Source of the DNA: Meconema thalassinum
Taxonomy: Eukaryota; Arthropoda; Insecta; Orthoptera; Tettigoniidae
Length of the DNA: 64,000 bases
NCBI GenBank assembly: GCA_946902985.2
Contig: OX336389.2
Coordinates: forward strand, 983,132,482 to 983,196,481
Reading direction: 5' to 3'
Part shown: positions 54,601 to 64,000 of the stretch, piece after piece
How the letters are laid out: each line of letters begins with the position of its first letter
How positions within the stretch are numbered: position 1 is the stretch's first letter
The notes under the pieces: model-generated
What the model saw: only the letters and a program-made list of their open reading frames with translations
Told to the model about the DNA's origin: nothing
The model's database searches: none
Made by a program: the position numbers and the translations under genes

Positions 54601-55186
54601 AATGACACGCCCCTAACCATTTCAACCGTAGCTCAAATGATAACGTCTGGTTATTAATACCGAAGACCGTTCGAAGAGCGGGTACTTCTGCTAGTTTATC
54701 TATAAATAAAGGAAATTTTCCTGACGGAGAACGGTATACGCACACAATTATTAACTTAAACTGCTGTATTTTTACGGCAGAGAATTCGAAATCCTGTTTC
54801 ATAATTCGATAATCATAAGCTGTTAACTGTTCATGATCTAAATTATTTCTTAAGAAGATACAAGTACCACCATGGCTAATATTAGATCTAGAGTATTTAC
54901 TAGCTTGTATAAAGCCTGGGAATTGAATTAATTCGAGTTGTTCCACTTTTAGCCAATGTTCTGAAATACATAGTGCTGAGATGTCTTAAGTTCATTTTTA
55001 AGCATTAGATTTATGTAATCGATTTTATTATAGAGAGACTGAACATTCTGGTGGTAAATTTTAAATTTGTTACTTTTGCAAGCTTGTGTTGGTGATTTAT
55101 TTACATTATTATTATTATTATTATTATTATCATAATTGTTAAATTATTGTTGCTAGACAAATCCGAAATACCATTGTTGCACACAG

Positions 55187-56268
55187 TTAAATTTGGCGTC
55201 GAAAGATCTGAAAGCCAAACCTCATGTTTGGCTTCTTTTGCAAGTTTCCTTGCTTCCACTCTAAAGATATTACTGTTGAACCATTCTTACCATTTGAATT
55301 TACAATTTTGCAGATTTCATCACTAAGATACTCTTTTTCTAACCTATTTAAGTGTCGGCCATGTCGAGTGTGGAACTTCCTGTCTAATTTACTTACATCT
55401 ATAATTTGGATATTTGGAAAACTCTTACAAATTTTACGAAATTTTCCATTTGTAGCCTCTATTTCTACATTTACACATGATTTGGGAATTAAATCGTATA
55501 TCTGCGGAATGTTTACAATAATGACATTTGTTTTTTGCATGGGTGGCAATGTACCCTTTAAATCTTTGATTACCTTTTACTCTCGTTTCTATAGACGTCG
55601 TTTGCTTCAGCGATGAATACTGCATAGTCCTTTGAAGTGAGGGCCGCACACTCTCCTACCATCCCTTTCGTGACCGCTGCAATGGGTGCTCCTGCCTTTA
55701 CTGTGGAAGTGACCTCCATTTATCCGCTTCTCTCCAATACGGTTGCTGCTACATCTCGCCCGTGACTAACCGCAAATATCCGCATCTTCCTGGATTTTCT
55801 CTTTATCACTTTCTTCTTTTCTTCTTGAATAAATTCATCATTTTCTTCGACGAGCGCTCCAAATGAATTTGAGACGGGAATTTCAGTTACATGTACCGGT
55901 ACTCCATTTATAGGCCTAGGCATATTCAATATTACCTTACCAGCAACCACTGCCGACCAAGTTTCCTTGCTTTCCTCTCTGTTTCCTTTTAATTTATTCA
56001 ACTCTTCCATTAACTCAGGAATATCTTCCTTTAGCAGCTTTATAATTTCATCTTTTGAGGACAGTTCGTTTATCAGGTTATGTCATTCGCATGATGGTAC
56101 CGGTAGGCCTACGTTACGACAATCGGTTTCACTTTTCTCCTCGCTCGATTTTACCTGAGATCTTGTGATGATGTTATTTGCAATTTTTACTTTTATTTTG
56201 CACGACGAGCATAAATCCGTAAAGGTTACACTACCTGACGAGACACTAACAGTGTTTACTGTCGACAT
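55187..56268 (-). pseudogene. CR1-group LINE ORF1 with SGNH-esterase-like domain
   Basis: Starts MSTVNTVSVSSGSVTFTDLC; a CSSCKIKVK segment may belong to a small zinc finger. Later RKMRIFAVSHGRDVAATVLE resembles the first block of SGNH hydrolases (usually GDSHG), and the end has IIDVSKLDRKFHTRHGRHLN, like the last block with its D-x-x-H pair followed by HGLHLN. Esterase domains of this kind are known from ORF1 of CR1-group LINEs, where their role is unsettled. Three frame changes separate the pieces (56083, 55720, about 55560), so this copy is dead. Confidence 0.7.
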
Positions 56269-56831
56269 ACTAGAGATCTAAGTAAGCCTCGATGTTTACA
56301 CCAAATTACACTAAATTTATTTTAATTATTTATTTTAATTATTACTACCTAAATGAATTAATCTAATTACCTACCAATAAAGAAGAATGTGGAATACGTA
56401 TATCTTCCAATCGGGTGAAAACTCGTAAAAGCACCACTGCTCTACTTGGTTCGAACAGTGATTGAAGAAGTCACAGAACCTTTGGATACACGTTCCCAAA
56501 ACTTAGTTTAAGTTTATTAAATTATCAATAAGAATTTCTAAATGCTATCAATATTCCATATTTCACTTGACCTAAGGAAAGTAACTTTATAGATTTTAAA
56601 TCTCTGTTATAATATTTTACCACTTTTATCTCCTATGAGACCATGGTTTGTGTTGGTCACACTGTTAATCAGTAAACCTGCTCCATAGAGATATGTTTCA
56701 CTTTTGTTTTTGTTTTTGGTGTGTATAAAAGAATGTTATATCACCTTGTTCGTTCAGTTCCGTTCTAGTAAATGTCAAGTACATTAAACGTGAGTTCCAT
56801 TTCAATTGCCTGTGTGCCTCGTAATCCAACA

Positions 56832-58612
56832 ATTCTAACCTTGGTTTACCCCTACAGTTCTTTTCCTCGACCCTTCCTTCCATAACTAAGTTTGCTATTC
56901 CTGGGTGTCTTAGTATGTGTCCTACTAACCTATCTCTTCTCTTCATTAGCAGTCGCCAGAAACATCTCTCCTCTCCCACTCGCCTTAATACCTCTTCGTT
57001 TGTAACCGAATCTACCCATCTGATCTTCATCATTCTCCTGTAACACCACATTTCAAATGCTTCAATTCTCCTCTTTTCTGCTGCACCAACAGTCCAAGTT
57101 TCACTTCCATAGAGCGCCACGCACCAGACAAACGCTTTCAAAAATTACTTCCTAATACCTAAATCTATGTTCGATGTCAACAGATTCCTTTTTTTTTTTG
57201 TAGAAATGCTTTCCTTGCCTGAGCCAACCTACTTTTTATATCCTCTTTGCTTCGTCCATCACTGGTTATTTTGCTTCCTAAGTAACATAAGTCTCCTACT
57301 TCCTTCAGCTTTTCACCTGCCAATTTGATGTCCATAGAGGTTTCTGATTTATTTCGGCTGCATTCCAGTATTTTTGTTTTACATTTATTAATTTTCATCA
57401 TGAATTCTTTCCGTAAGACGGAGTCCATACCATTCAAAAACTCATTCAAATACTCAGGCTTGTCGGTCAAAATGACGATGCCATCAGCAAATCTCAGAGT
57501 TGAAATTATTTCTCCTTGAATCTTCACTCCCACTTTAAATTTTTCTCCAATTTCCTTCATTGCTTGTTCAAGGTAAAGATTGCAAAGTATGGGTGATAAG
57601 TTGCAGCCTTGCCTCACACCTTTCTGAATACCAGCTTCTCTCTCAAGTCCTTCAGCTCGAATGACTGCAGTCTGGTTTCTGTATAGTTTGTATATCACCC
57701 TCCTATCCCTGTACTTTATTCCAATAGATTTCAAAATGTCAAACAATTTAGTCCAATCAACGTTATCGAAAGTTTTTTCTAAGTCTACAAATGCCATGAA
57801 CGTTGTCTTATCGTTCCTAATTCTACCTTTCAAAATCAGCCTAAGACTTAGTACAGCTTCCCTTGTTCCTACATTTCTCCTGAAACCAAACTGGTCTTCA
57901 CCCAACTCCGTTTCTATCTGGCTTTCAATCCTCTTGTAAATTATTCTAGACAGGATCTTTGAAGCATTAGTGATCATGCTGATTGTACGGTAATCTTCAC
58001 ATCTGTCAGCTCCCACTTTATTTGGTATAGGGATGATTACATTCTTCTCGAAATCTGGGGGTACCTCATCTGTCTCATAAATCCTACACGCCAAGTGAAA
58101 TAACCTGATCAGACCTTCTTCTCCTATGCAGCGTAACAACTCAATCGGTATCATCTATGCCTTGTGCTTTGTTCCTGCGTAAGTCCTCTAATGCTCTGTC
58201 AAATTCTGATCTCAATATTAGATCTCCTTTTGCATCCTCATCAATTTCCTCCTCCCTTTCCATTACACGATTCTCAATCTCCTTTCCCTTATACAAGCAC
58301 TCTATGTAAGCTTTCCATCTCTCAACCTTTTCTTCCCTATCTGTTAGAGGCTTTCCATTTGTGTCCTTAATATTACAGCACTTAGTTTTCTTTTCCCCAA
58401 AAGTATTCTCAATCCTTCGATAAGCTGTGTCTACTTTTCATAATTTCAGACAATTTTCTATACCTGCGCATTTCTCTTTCAACCATTATTCTTTCGCTTC
58501 CTTGCACTTCTTGTTAACCTCATTTCTCCGACGTCTGTATTCTGCTTTCCCCTTTTCATCTCTTGGATTCTTGTGTTTCCGCCTTTCATCCATCAATTCT
58601 AGTATATTGCTT
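56832..58612 (-). pseudogene. Family-C LINE, linker and reverse transcriptase
   Basis: From right to left: linker WLKEKCAGIENCL (degraded), DREEKVERWKAYIECLYKG; reverse transcriptase frame 58154-57177 with DFEKNVIIPIPNKVGADRC, DQFGFRRNVGTREAV, FVDLEKTFDNVDW, VRQGCNLSPILCNLYLEQ and LRFADGIVILTD. The last block should read FADD, so one catalytic aspartate is now glycine. The thumb ends in LCYLGSKITSDGRS. After a frame change, 57141-56840 gives ALYGSETWTVG, MWCYRRMMKIRWVD and LMKRRDRLVGHILRHPG, up to the Copia insertion. The endonuclease is missing through truncation. Confidence 0.9.
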
Positions 58613-60200
58613 AATCCCTCTGTTGGGGGTGGGATAAACAGGGTAGTGTAAATGTGTTAATTTAAGGGATGTTTCCGAATAAGGGTAGTTTCCCGTAGTT
58701 GGGGGAGACTACCAGTGTAGTGTGTTGGTGTGAGTACGTAATCTATTGGGGCGTCCCTACAGGATGCGTTTACCTGCTAGGGGATGAGTGTTTAAGGTGA
58801 GCTAATGACTTAGCCTGCCAATTAAGTGGAGCGAGCGATTCAGCGAGCTCACGTGCAGAGTCGGTGACTTGACACTCTGCAGTCGGGCCGCTTGCTCGAG
58901 TACAATAGAATTCCTGACGACGCAGTCTCTGGTCTCCACGGTCAGGGGCAATTAGGACTAAGGCCAGGTTGGGTGTGAGGATGTAAAACAGGGCGTAATG
59001 AGTAATAAGTGTGGGTGTTTACTGACCAAGTATTTATTGGCCAGTAGCTGTGATGTACTGTCCCTTTTATGTGTTTAGACAGATATAAAATAGAGTACAA
59101 AGTGTAAAATACAGAAGTGTTCAGAGTAGATGTTACAATGATAAGGAATCTGAGCACACGGCTAGTTCTCACCTGGTGAAGAGCTGGAACGGACCTTGGA
59201 ATAGCAGGGCCGCTGGCCACGAACAGATAATGGGGCTCTTCTGGGCCTAGCCTTTAAGGCCTTCCCCCACTGCTTGGTCAGCGTTTCTTCACTGTTGCCG
59301 CTCCAGTTAATGTGTTTGTTTGTGTATTATGTACGCGTGGCCGTCAGCAGTATTGCCGGGCCTGCTTGTGTTTGAAGAAGTGTATGAGGCTCATGGTATG
59401 CCTATGAGGGTGGTTTTGATGAAAGATGGAGGGGTGGGTCTTTAGGGGTACTGCCCCTGGGCTGTACAAGACCTCCTCGGTCTTTGTTCGCGGCCTCGCG
59501 AACGGGAAATAGAGTAGGCGTGTCGTTGTATTGATTCTTCTTCATCTTCTTCTTGTCCCTCTTCTTATTTTTCTTCGGTGTCGTGTGGATGTGTCGATGT
59601 CGTGTTGTCCTGGTGGTGATGTGAGTTTAGCGTGTGCTCAGAGGGGGTGGGTTTTGGGTGTGTACATATACATAGTTTATTATTATTATTATGCTCTTGA
59701 TGTTATTGCTGTTAATGAACGGAGGAAGAAAAAAACATAGACATGTACATATTGGTGCCATGCAGGAAGGAAAAAGAACCATGGTTGGACGGGTGGTTGT
59801 GTCGTCCGTCGTTGTGTGGGAAAAAAATTGCTCCCTGCATGTACATTGTGTCTATAAAGTATAGGCAAAGTGTTATTGTATAAAAGATGGAAGAAAATAG
59901 AAAAACAGGTGCCCCCAGGGTGTACGTTAAAGGTATATATAAATCAGAATGGTTTATTGTTGGGGGTAAATGGAACACCTTTACAAATTTTAAGTTAGAA
60001 GGGTAGAAATGGAAGTACATGTGTTAAAATGTATAGGGTTACGTGTGATAGTATGCATTGGAAAAAAAATGTAACAATATTCGCCGTGGCGATGATGGCA
60101 ATAATGGTGCCGTATACAGGCTGGTGATAGTCCTGTGGTAATTATGGTAGCATTGTATAATGACATTCGTAATCATGATGATGATAACAGGCATGACCTG

Positions 60201-60201
<1 letters not shown>

Positions 60202-60250
<49 letters not shown>

Positions 60251-60289
60251 CATAACATTTATAATAAACATAATAATAATAATAATAAG
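60202..60289 (+). repeat. (TAA)n microsatellite
   Basis: About 48 bp of AAT units, a short break (CCATAACATTTATAATAAAC) and about 18 bp more of the same. Confidence 0.97.
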
Positions 60290-61439
60290 GACCTTAGTAA
60301 TAATGATGGCTGCCATGTTAATACTCTACGTATAGGTATATTATCCAACCATGTGGAATATGTACATGTATAGGGTTATCATGATATAACTACAAAATAC
60401 AAAATAATTTACAACTATTATATATTATAGAGCTCTTTTAAGTGGCCAGTTATTTTATACCTCTTGCGCTGTTAATTCTCTACCTTGCTTCGCATTCTGA
60501 AGCGTCCTTAAGTGGCCGTTCCTTCTAAGGTTCAGTGGCTAATCCGCTGTCTCATTTTGCTTTCTCTTATACCCTGGTAGTTTTCCCACCGTGGTTAGGA
60601 ATTCCACCTTAGCGTCGAAGGCGCGGCGCTTACAAGCGTTGTGCCGCCCTTAGACACTGAATCCTCGCTTCATTTGCGTGTATAATGTGTTTTTGTATTC
60701 ATTGATACTCAGTATTCCACGGTTACTGTGCATCGTTGACCACTGTGTTGTCACCGTTAAGGGGTGCAACTAAAAGTATTTGAGAGTGTATGTGTTTGTG
60801 ACATAGGGGAGTGTTTACGAGTTGGTGTTGGAAATATATTTACAAAAGACATGTTTATTGCGTTGTGGACCTGTGGACAAAGTATATTAGTGAATTGCCG
60901 CTCGGGTGATCTGTAATAGAGCATATAAATATTATATAAGTCATATATACCATTTATAGGTGCATGCCGATATCGCTTGCCTTTGGCACTTTATATTACT
61001 GTACCTTAACCTATGCCGGCTAGAATCCTATCTTAGCCTACTTACTCTAGTCTTTTGTGTACATGGGTAATTGTATGTCTCCTCAGTGTACTCCAGTTGT
61101 GTGTAGTGTGTGTGTGTGTGTGTGGTGTCACCTTTACCTGGTAATGATCATGTTGTCAGCATTCCCACGATGCTGCAGTGAAGGAGCTCTTTACTGAAAT
61201 ACAGAGACATGTGTTAAATATGCCCTTGGCCAAATATTACTAATATGCGCCTATGTCGCGCAGCGCTGTTTAAGGGTCGGCTTGGATGGTGCCACCGCCC
61301 TTGAGACCTCTTCGGACGTCTCGTGTATTACTGCGGTTGGTCAGCCTCGGTTGATGTACCGTTTACCTCGCTGGTGGGTCGGACGGCTTCAGTGCCTCCG
61401 CCCTGTTATGTTTTTATCGGTAATTTATCGATTTATCGG

Positions 61440-61645
61440 ACTTGTCCTGGCAACGTCTAGCCGCCAGGTGCCGAACGCCATATGTCGCGTTCGCGTCGTA
61501 CCATCATTTAAATCTATATGGTGTCGGTCTTACGCTATACGGTGCCGAACGCCATATGTCGCGTTCGCGTCGCATATGCCTGTTTTTGCAATCTGTTGTC
61601 GGTCTTACCCTGGTAACGGTTTTATTTGCCAGGTGCCGAACGCTC
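61440..61645 (+). repeat. Short tandem/dispersed repeat GGTGCCGAACGCC
   Basis: GGTGCCGAACGCCATATGTC plus the next 12 bases occurs at 61467-61498 and 61541-61572, and GGTGCCGAACGC again at 61632. CCTGGCAACG/CCTGGTAACG and TGTCGGTCTTAC lie between, so the unit is about 75-90 bp. Confidence 0.8.
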
Positions 61646-63951
61646 TGTCTTAATTAAAATTGCTTAACCTAGATTATATTAATTAATACTATAAAAATAA
61701 ATATTTGTATATACATGCCGAAATAGTCCTTAACCGAATGCCGAAATAGTTGTAGCTACTGTTTTACAACAGTGCTTGTTAAATTTGCTTAGATCTAAGT
61801 TGCCTTCTAAATGCAACTGTATCTTATATACTAAAATTTTGACGTGAGGCTCCCCCCGGACGGTCTCCCTTCCGAGGTGCCCTTGTGACATCCTGCCGGG
61901 ACCGGAACCCGATAGGAGCCCGTACTTCCCTCCTATAAACTAACTGTCGACTTCCCCCTCTTAATAACTAACGGAGGCCTGTGCACCTGCGTTGCTAGGG
62001 AGCAAACGCTTCGCGCGGATATCCTTTCCATTGGTCTTATGCATGCTTATATTGGCATTATTTGCCGTTGTATATTTATTAATCGGTGGCCCAGGCCGCT
62101 GTGAGGTGCCCGCCGCATTCCTCATTTACATTTCTGGCCGCTCGCTGCGTTACCATTTAAGCTCTGGAGACTCGCTGTCATCCATTTATGTGGGCACGGG
62201 ACATCGTTCGGGAAAAATCATCCGATAAAATAATATCATCCGGGAATTTAGCGTCCGGGAATCCTCTTCGCCCCATGCCCGGATGAGGTCTTGCGTGGCC
62301 AGGGGTTGTCCCGCTGGACCCTTGGCACACTATCTTCACTTCACGCGAATGGAAGACTTGTTCCCCGCCTTGGGAACGCTACTTATATTACACACTAACT
62401 AAAAGTCTAGTCCAAGTTTGTCGTCTCTAGGTTCGTCTCCTGAGTCTAGTATGGAGCTGGCTAATTCTCCTACTAGCCGTCAAAAGTCTCCCCTGCAGGT
62501 CTGGCTTCGACGACCACAATGCATAATGGGTGTAAGTTTCTTCGTCCCAGGGAACAGGCTAGGTTTCCCAGGATTCCGAAGCTTGCCCGCACTGAGTCAT
62601 CGGCGCTTCGACCCTACGTCCATCTGTCATTCAACAGGGTCAGGCCTCATCACCGCCTTCTCCAGCTCTGTCCTCGTGTGGCGATTCTGCTCTCCATTTA
62701 CCTTCTCATCACCATCTAGTGTGAATTCAGATTCCTTTAAAAATAAGTGTGATACTGTATACTGCAGTGTTTAGTGTGATTTGTAAATATGTTTTTGTGT
62801 ACTATGTAATTATGAAAAATTCCTAGTGTTCTGGGGTTGTAGAATCTTCGAAATGCAGTGACAACCTCAGGCCTGTCATTGCCGTGTCGGATTTCCAGCG
62901 GTGATGCCTTGGTACTTTCTGGATGTATTAGTAGGTTTATAGGGCGTTTGGTCCCTTGTTATTAGGATCCGGGGGTGTTATTTGCTGAATGGGGTTAAAG
63001 CGTGGTGGGAGGGGGTCGTGCATCGTTGGACTCCATGTTTATGGTGGCCGGGAGCCGATGATGCTGATTTACTGTGAGTGGATGGGGTGGATTTTTCCCA
63101 GGTGTCCAAAATTTGAAAATGTCATGCGGGTGTAATAGTAATACAATCCCTGATGTGTGGGTAGGATACCTCATGCATTGAGATGGATATGAGGCGTATC
63201 TGCTCTCATTTGAGGATAAGGCTTGTGCTAGGATACAATAAGTTTATGCCCCTTGCATGCGGGATTATTTAATAAAATATTTGTTAGTATCAGTATGGCC
63301 TCATCTCTCTATATAGAGATGTGCATCGCCGCTTAATATTTGTTTCCGAATCACCTCTAATACTCAGGTGTAGGCGTTTGGATCCAAGGTGTAGCAAACC
63401 TTAATTTGTGAGGAGCATGAAGTCTATCAACCCCGATGTATACTTTACAATGTAGTGTAGGTGTTTTATGTATCTGTATGTCTGTGTAGGATAGTGTTGC
63501 AGGTGATAGGGTATGTAGGAGGAAGGGTATGGGGATGGTAGCCCGTAGTTGGTACCATGGCCATCCAGATGGCATTATCCACCTCTACTCCTATTGTAGT
63601 GTGTCCTCCTCTCTTGGTCGTTATGTGTTTTCTACCCGCTCTTTGGGATTTACGGTGGCTGAGTTGAGATGCCATATAGCACCTAATGTCTCGTAAAATA
63701 CTAGTCTGTGGCGTGCACGTGGGTCTGTGATACCTACGTTGTGTAAAAATGTTTGTGTCTGTGGGCACCGCCCTCTGGCTGCCCTTAGGATGTTTAAGTG
63801 TGGTGACGCTGTGTCGTTCACGGCCTAATCTGGTCCCCTGTTCATAACGTGGGATAGGGTAGCATGTGGCTGTGAGTATAAACCGGCATAGCATGATTGC
63901 CTGTAGTGGATTTTAGGGAGAGAGAAAAAAAACTACGGAAAGAAATTATTA

Positions 63952-63961
63952 GGGGGGGGGG
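63952..63961 (+). repeat. G homopolymer
   Basis: Ten G or so near the right edge of the window, just after an A run at 63926-63933. Confidence 0.8.
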
Positions 63962-64000
63962 TTGTTCCCTCATGGAATTTGTCTGTATCCGCCCCTAATT

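Larger units (their letters stand above)
52347..54694 (+). mobile_element. Non-autonomous Helitron, 2.35 kb
   Basis: Starts TCTCTATATATATATAAATG and ends GGGTACTTCTGCTAG, with the hairpin CCGTTC-GAA-GAGCGG eleven bases before the end. These are the 5' TC, 3' CTAG and subterminal hairpin of Helitrons. It sits between A and T of the LINE, and the flanks join to the uninterrupted sequence of copy 1 without duplication, as Helitrons do. No Rep/helicase gene is inside. The interior has diverged tandem units and a LINE fragment. Confidence 0.9.
49004..54986 (-). pseudogene. CR1-group LINE ORF2 of copy 2
   Basis: Endonuclease starts at about 54986 (LELIQFPGFIQASKYSRSNI) and is cut at 54695 by the Helitron; it resumes at 52346 with DIIICGDVNVNFL. 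Reverse transcriptase runs from 51690: FSAGIDGIPDAILKK, YRPITLPTGIAKI, then a rearranged region at 51050-50750, GVPQGSVLGPLLFLLYIND and ILFTDDTTLVI. The thumb (50332-50042) is cut by the fold-back element and the C-terminus ends at 49004 with VVEYLSV. Frame changes, the two inserts and the duplication at 50833-50927 disable it. Confidence 0.9.
48712..56633 (-). mobile_element. CR1-group LINE copy 2, with ORF1, interrupted twice
   Basis: Minus-strand element in three pieces: 56633-54695, 52346-50042 and 49302-48712. The gaps are a Helitron and a fold-back element. It is longer at the 5' end than copy 1 and includes ORF1 and a 5' UTR (56633-56269). The 3' tail has two to three TATC units. TATG(A) flanks both ends within the Copia LTR. 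Confidence 0.9.
44075..56831 (+). mobile_element. Copia-type LTR retrotransposon with nested inserts
   Basis: Short LTRs (205 bp) with TGTTGGA...TCCAACA ends, flanked by 5 bp direct repeats ATTCT at 44070-44074 and 56832-56836. Internal order gag, protease, integrase, reverse transcriptase, RNase H (44380-48600) is the Copia order. A SINE sits in the integrase region, and a CR1-group LINE splits the 3' LTR after twelve bases. Without inserts the element would be about 4.6-4.7 kb. Confidence 0.95.
48700..56831 (+). repeat. Copia 3' LTR in two pieces
   Basis: Piece one is 48700-48711 (TGTTGGAATATG); piece two is 56634-56831, from TATGAGACCATGG to TCCAACA. The pieces align end to end with the 5' LTR except for a repeated TATG(A), which is the likely target duplication of the LINE that lies between them. 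Confidence 0.9.
43915..58612 (-). mobile_element. Family-C LINE, split by a Copia element
   Basis: The LINE runs right to left: reverse transcriptase and linker at 58612-56832, C-terminus and 3' end at 44074-43915. The gap is filled by a Copia element with TSD ATTCT on both sides. Joining the flanks keeps the LINE frame: PRLE on the right is followed by YVKQIASDVG on the left. The 3' end is a run of ATT/AAT repeats (43920-43942). It is 5'-truncated near 58612. Confidence 0.9.
58613..64000. other. 5.4 kb without a recognised gene
   Basis: Composition changes here: the plus strand becomes G/T-rich with many GGTG, GTGTG and GGGG runs, and less AT-rich than the preceding LINE. All frames are short and repetitive in composition. 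I see no transposase, reverse transcriptase, SINE head or LTR end. It could be a long LTR, part of a non-coding transcript or ordinary intergenic DNA. Confidence 0.4.

Noticed and set aside
60135..60335. 66-residue poly-Ile frame
   Set aside because: Produced by the TAA microsatellite.
1..64000. CRISPR array, operons, ribosome-binding sites or other prokaryotic features
   Set aside because: The element content is that of an animal genome; no spaced repeats of CRISPR type were seen.

Overview
This 64 kb window is AT-rich, intron-bearing-type animal DNA built almost entirely of transposable elements. No single-copy host gene, rRNA or intact tRNA gene could be recognised. The element families (LINEs of several types, tRNA-headed SINEs with TCA- or ATG-repeat tails, Copia and Ty3/Gypsy elements, a CENPB/DDE transposon, hAT remnants, a Helitron) point to an insect with a large repeat-rich genome. 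A polyneopteran (stick insect, cricket or grasshopper relative) is my guess from the SINE sequences, not something shown here.

Layout. 1-8.9 kb: LINE fragments of three families, a CR1-group LINE (copy 1, 2364-5562) inserted in an older LINE, several tRNA-derived SINEs, and two hammerhead ribozyme motifs (164-229 minus, 7727-7774 plus). 10.9-17.6 kb: a Gypsy-type gag on the minus strand, its 5' UTR and primer site, and a probable 3.2 kb LTR that abuts an inverted 400 bp piece of a second LTR. 18.5-21.0 kb: a complete terminal-inverted-repeat transposon (CENPB/DDE type) with a frameshifted transposase. 21.1-25.7 kb: a second TIR-bounded element without a recognisable gene but with internal duplications. 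25.7-29.5 kb: SINEs and a hAT remnant.

29.5-43.6 kb is a full Ty3/Gypsy retrotransposon with exceptionally long LTRs (about 3.94 kb each) that are nearly identical, so the insertion is young; its coding part nevertheless carries nonsense codons, a frame change and a lost catalytic residue.

43.9-58.6 kb is a stack of nested insertions: a LINE (minus strand) was split by a Copia element (5 bp duplication ATTCT); the Copia 3' LTR was split by a second CR1-group LINE (copy 2, minus strand); that LINE was in turn split by a fold-back element and by a Helitron; the Helitron contains the 3' end of yet another LINE; the Copia integrase region also holds a SINE with a 14 bp target duplication. The order of insertion can be read directly from the joins. 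58.6-64 kb holds no recognisable gene, only simple repeats and a short tandem repeat.

Almost all coding regions are decayed, so the window documents element history rather than a working pathway. The most unusual items are the two self-cleaving ribozyme motifs, the very long LTRs with Gag proteins lacking a zinc knuckle, and the depth of the nested stack.
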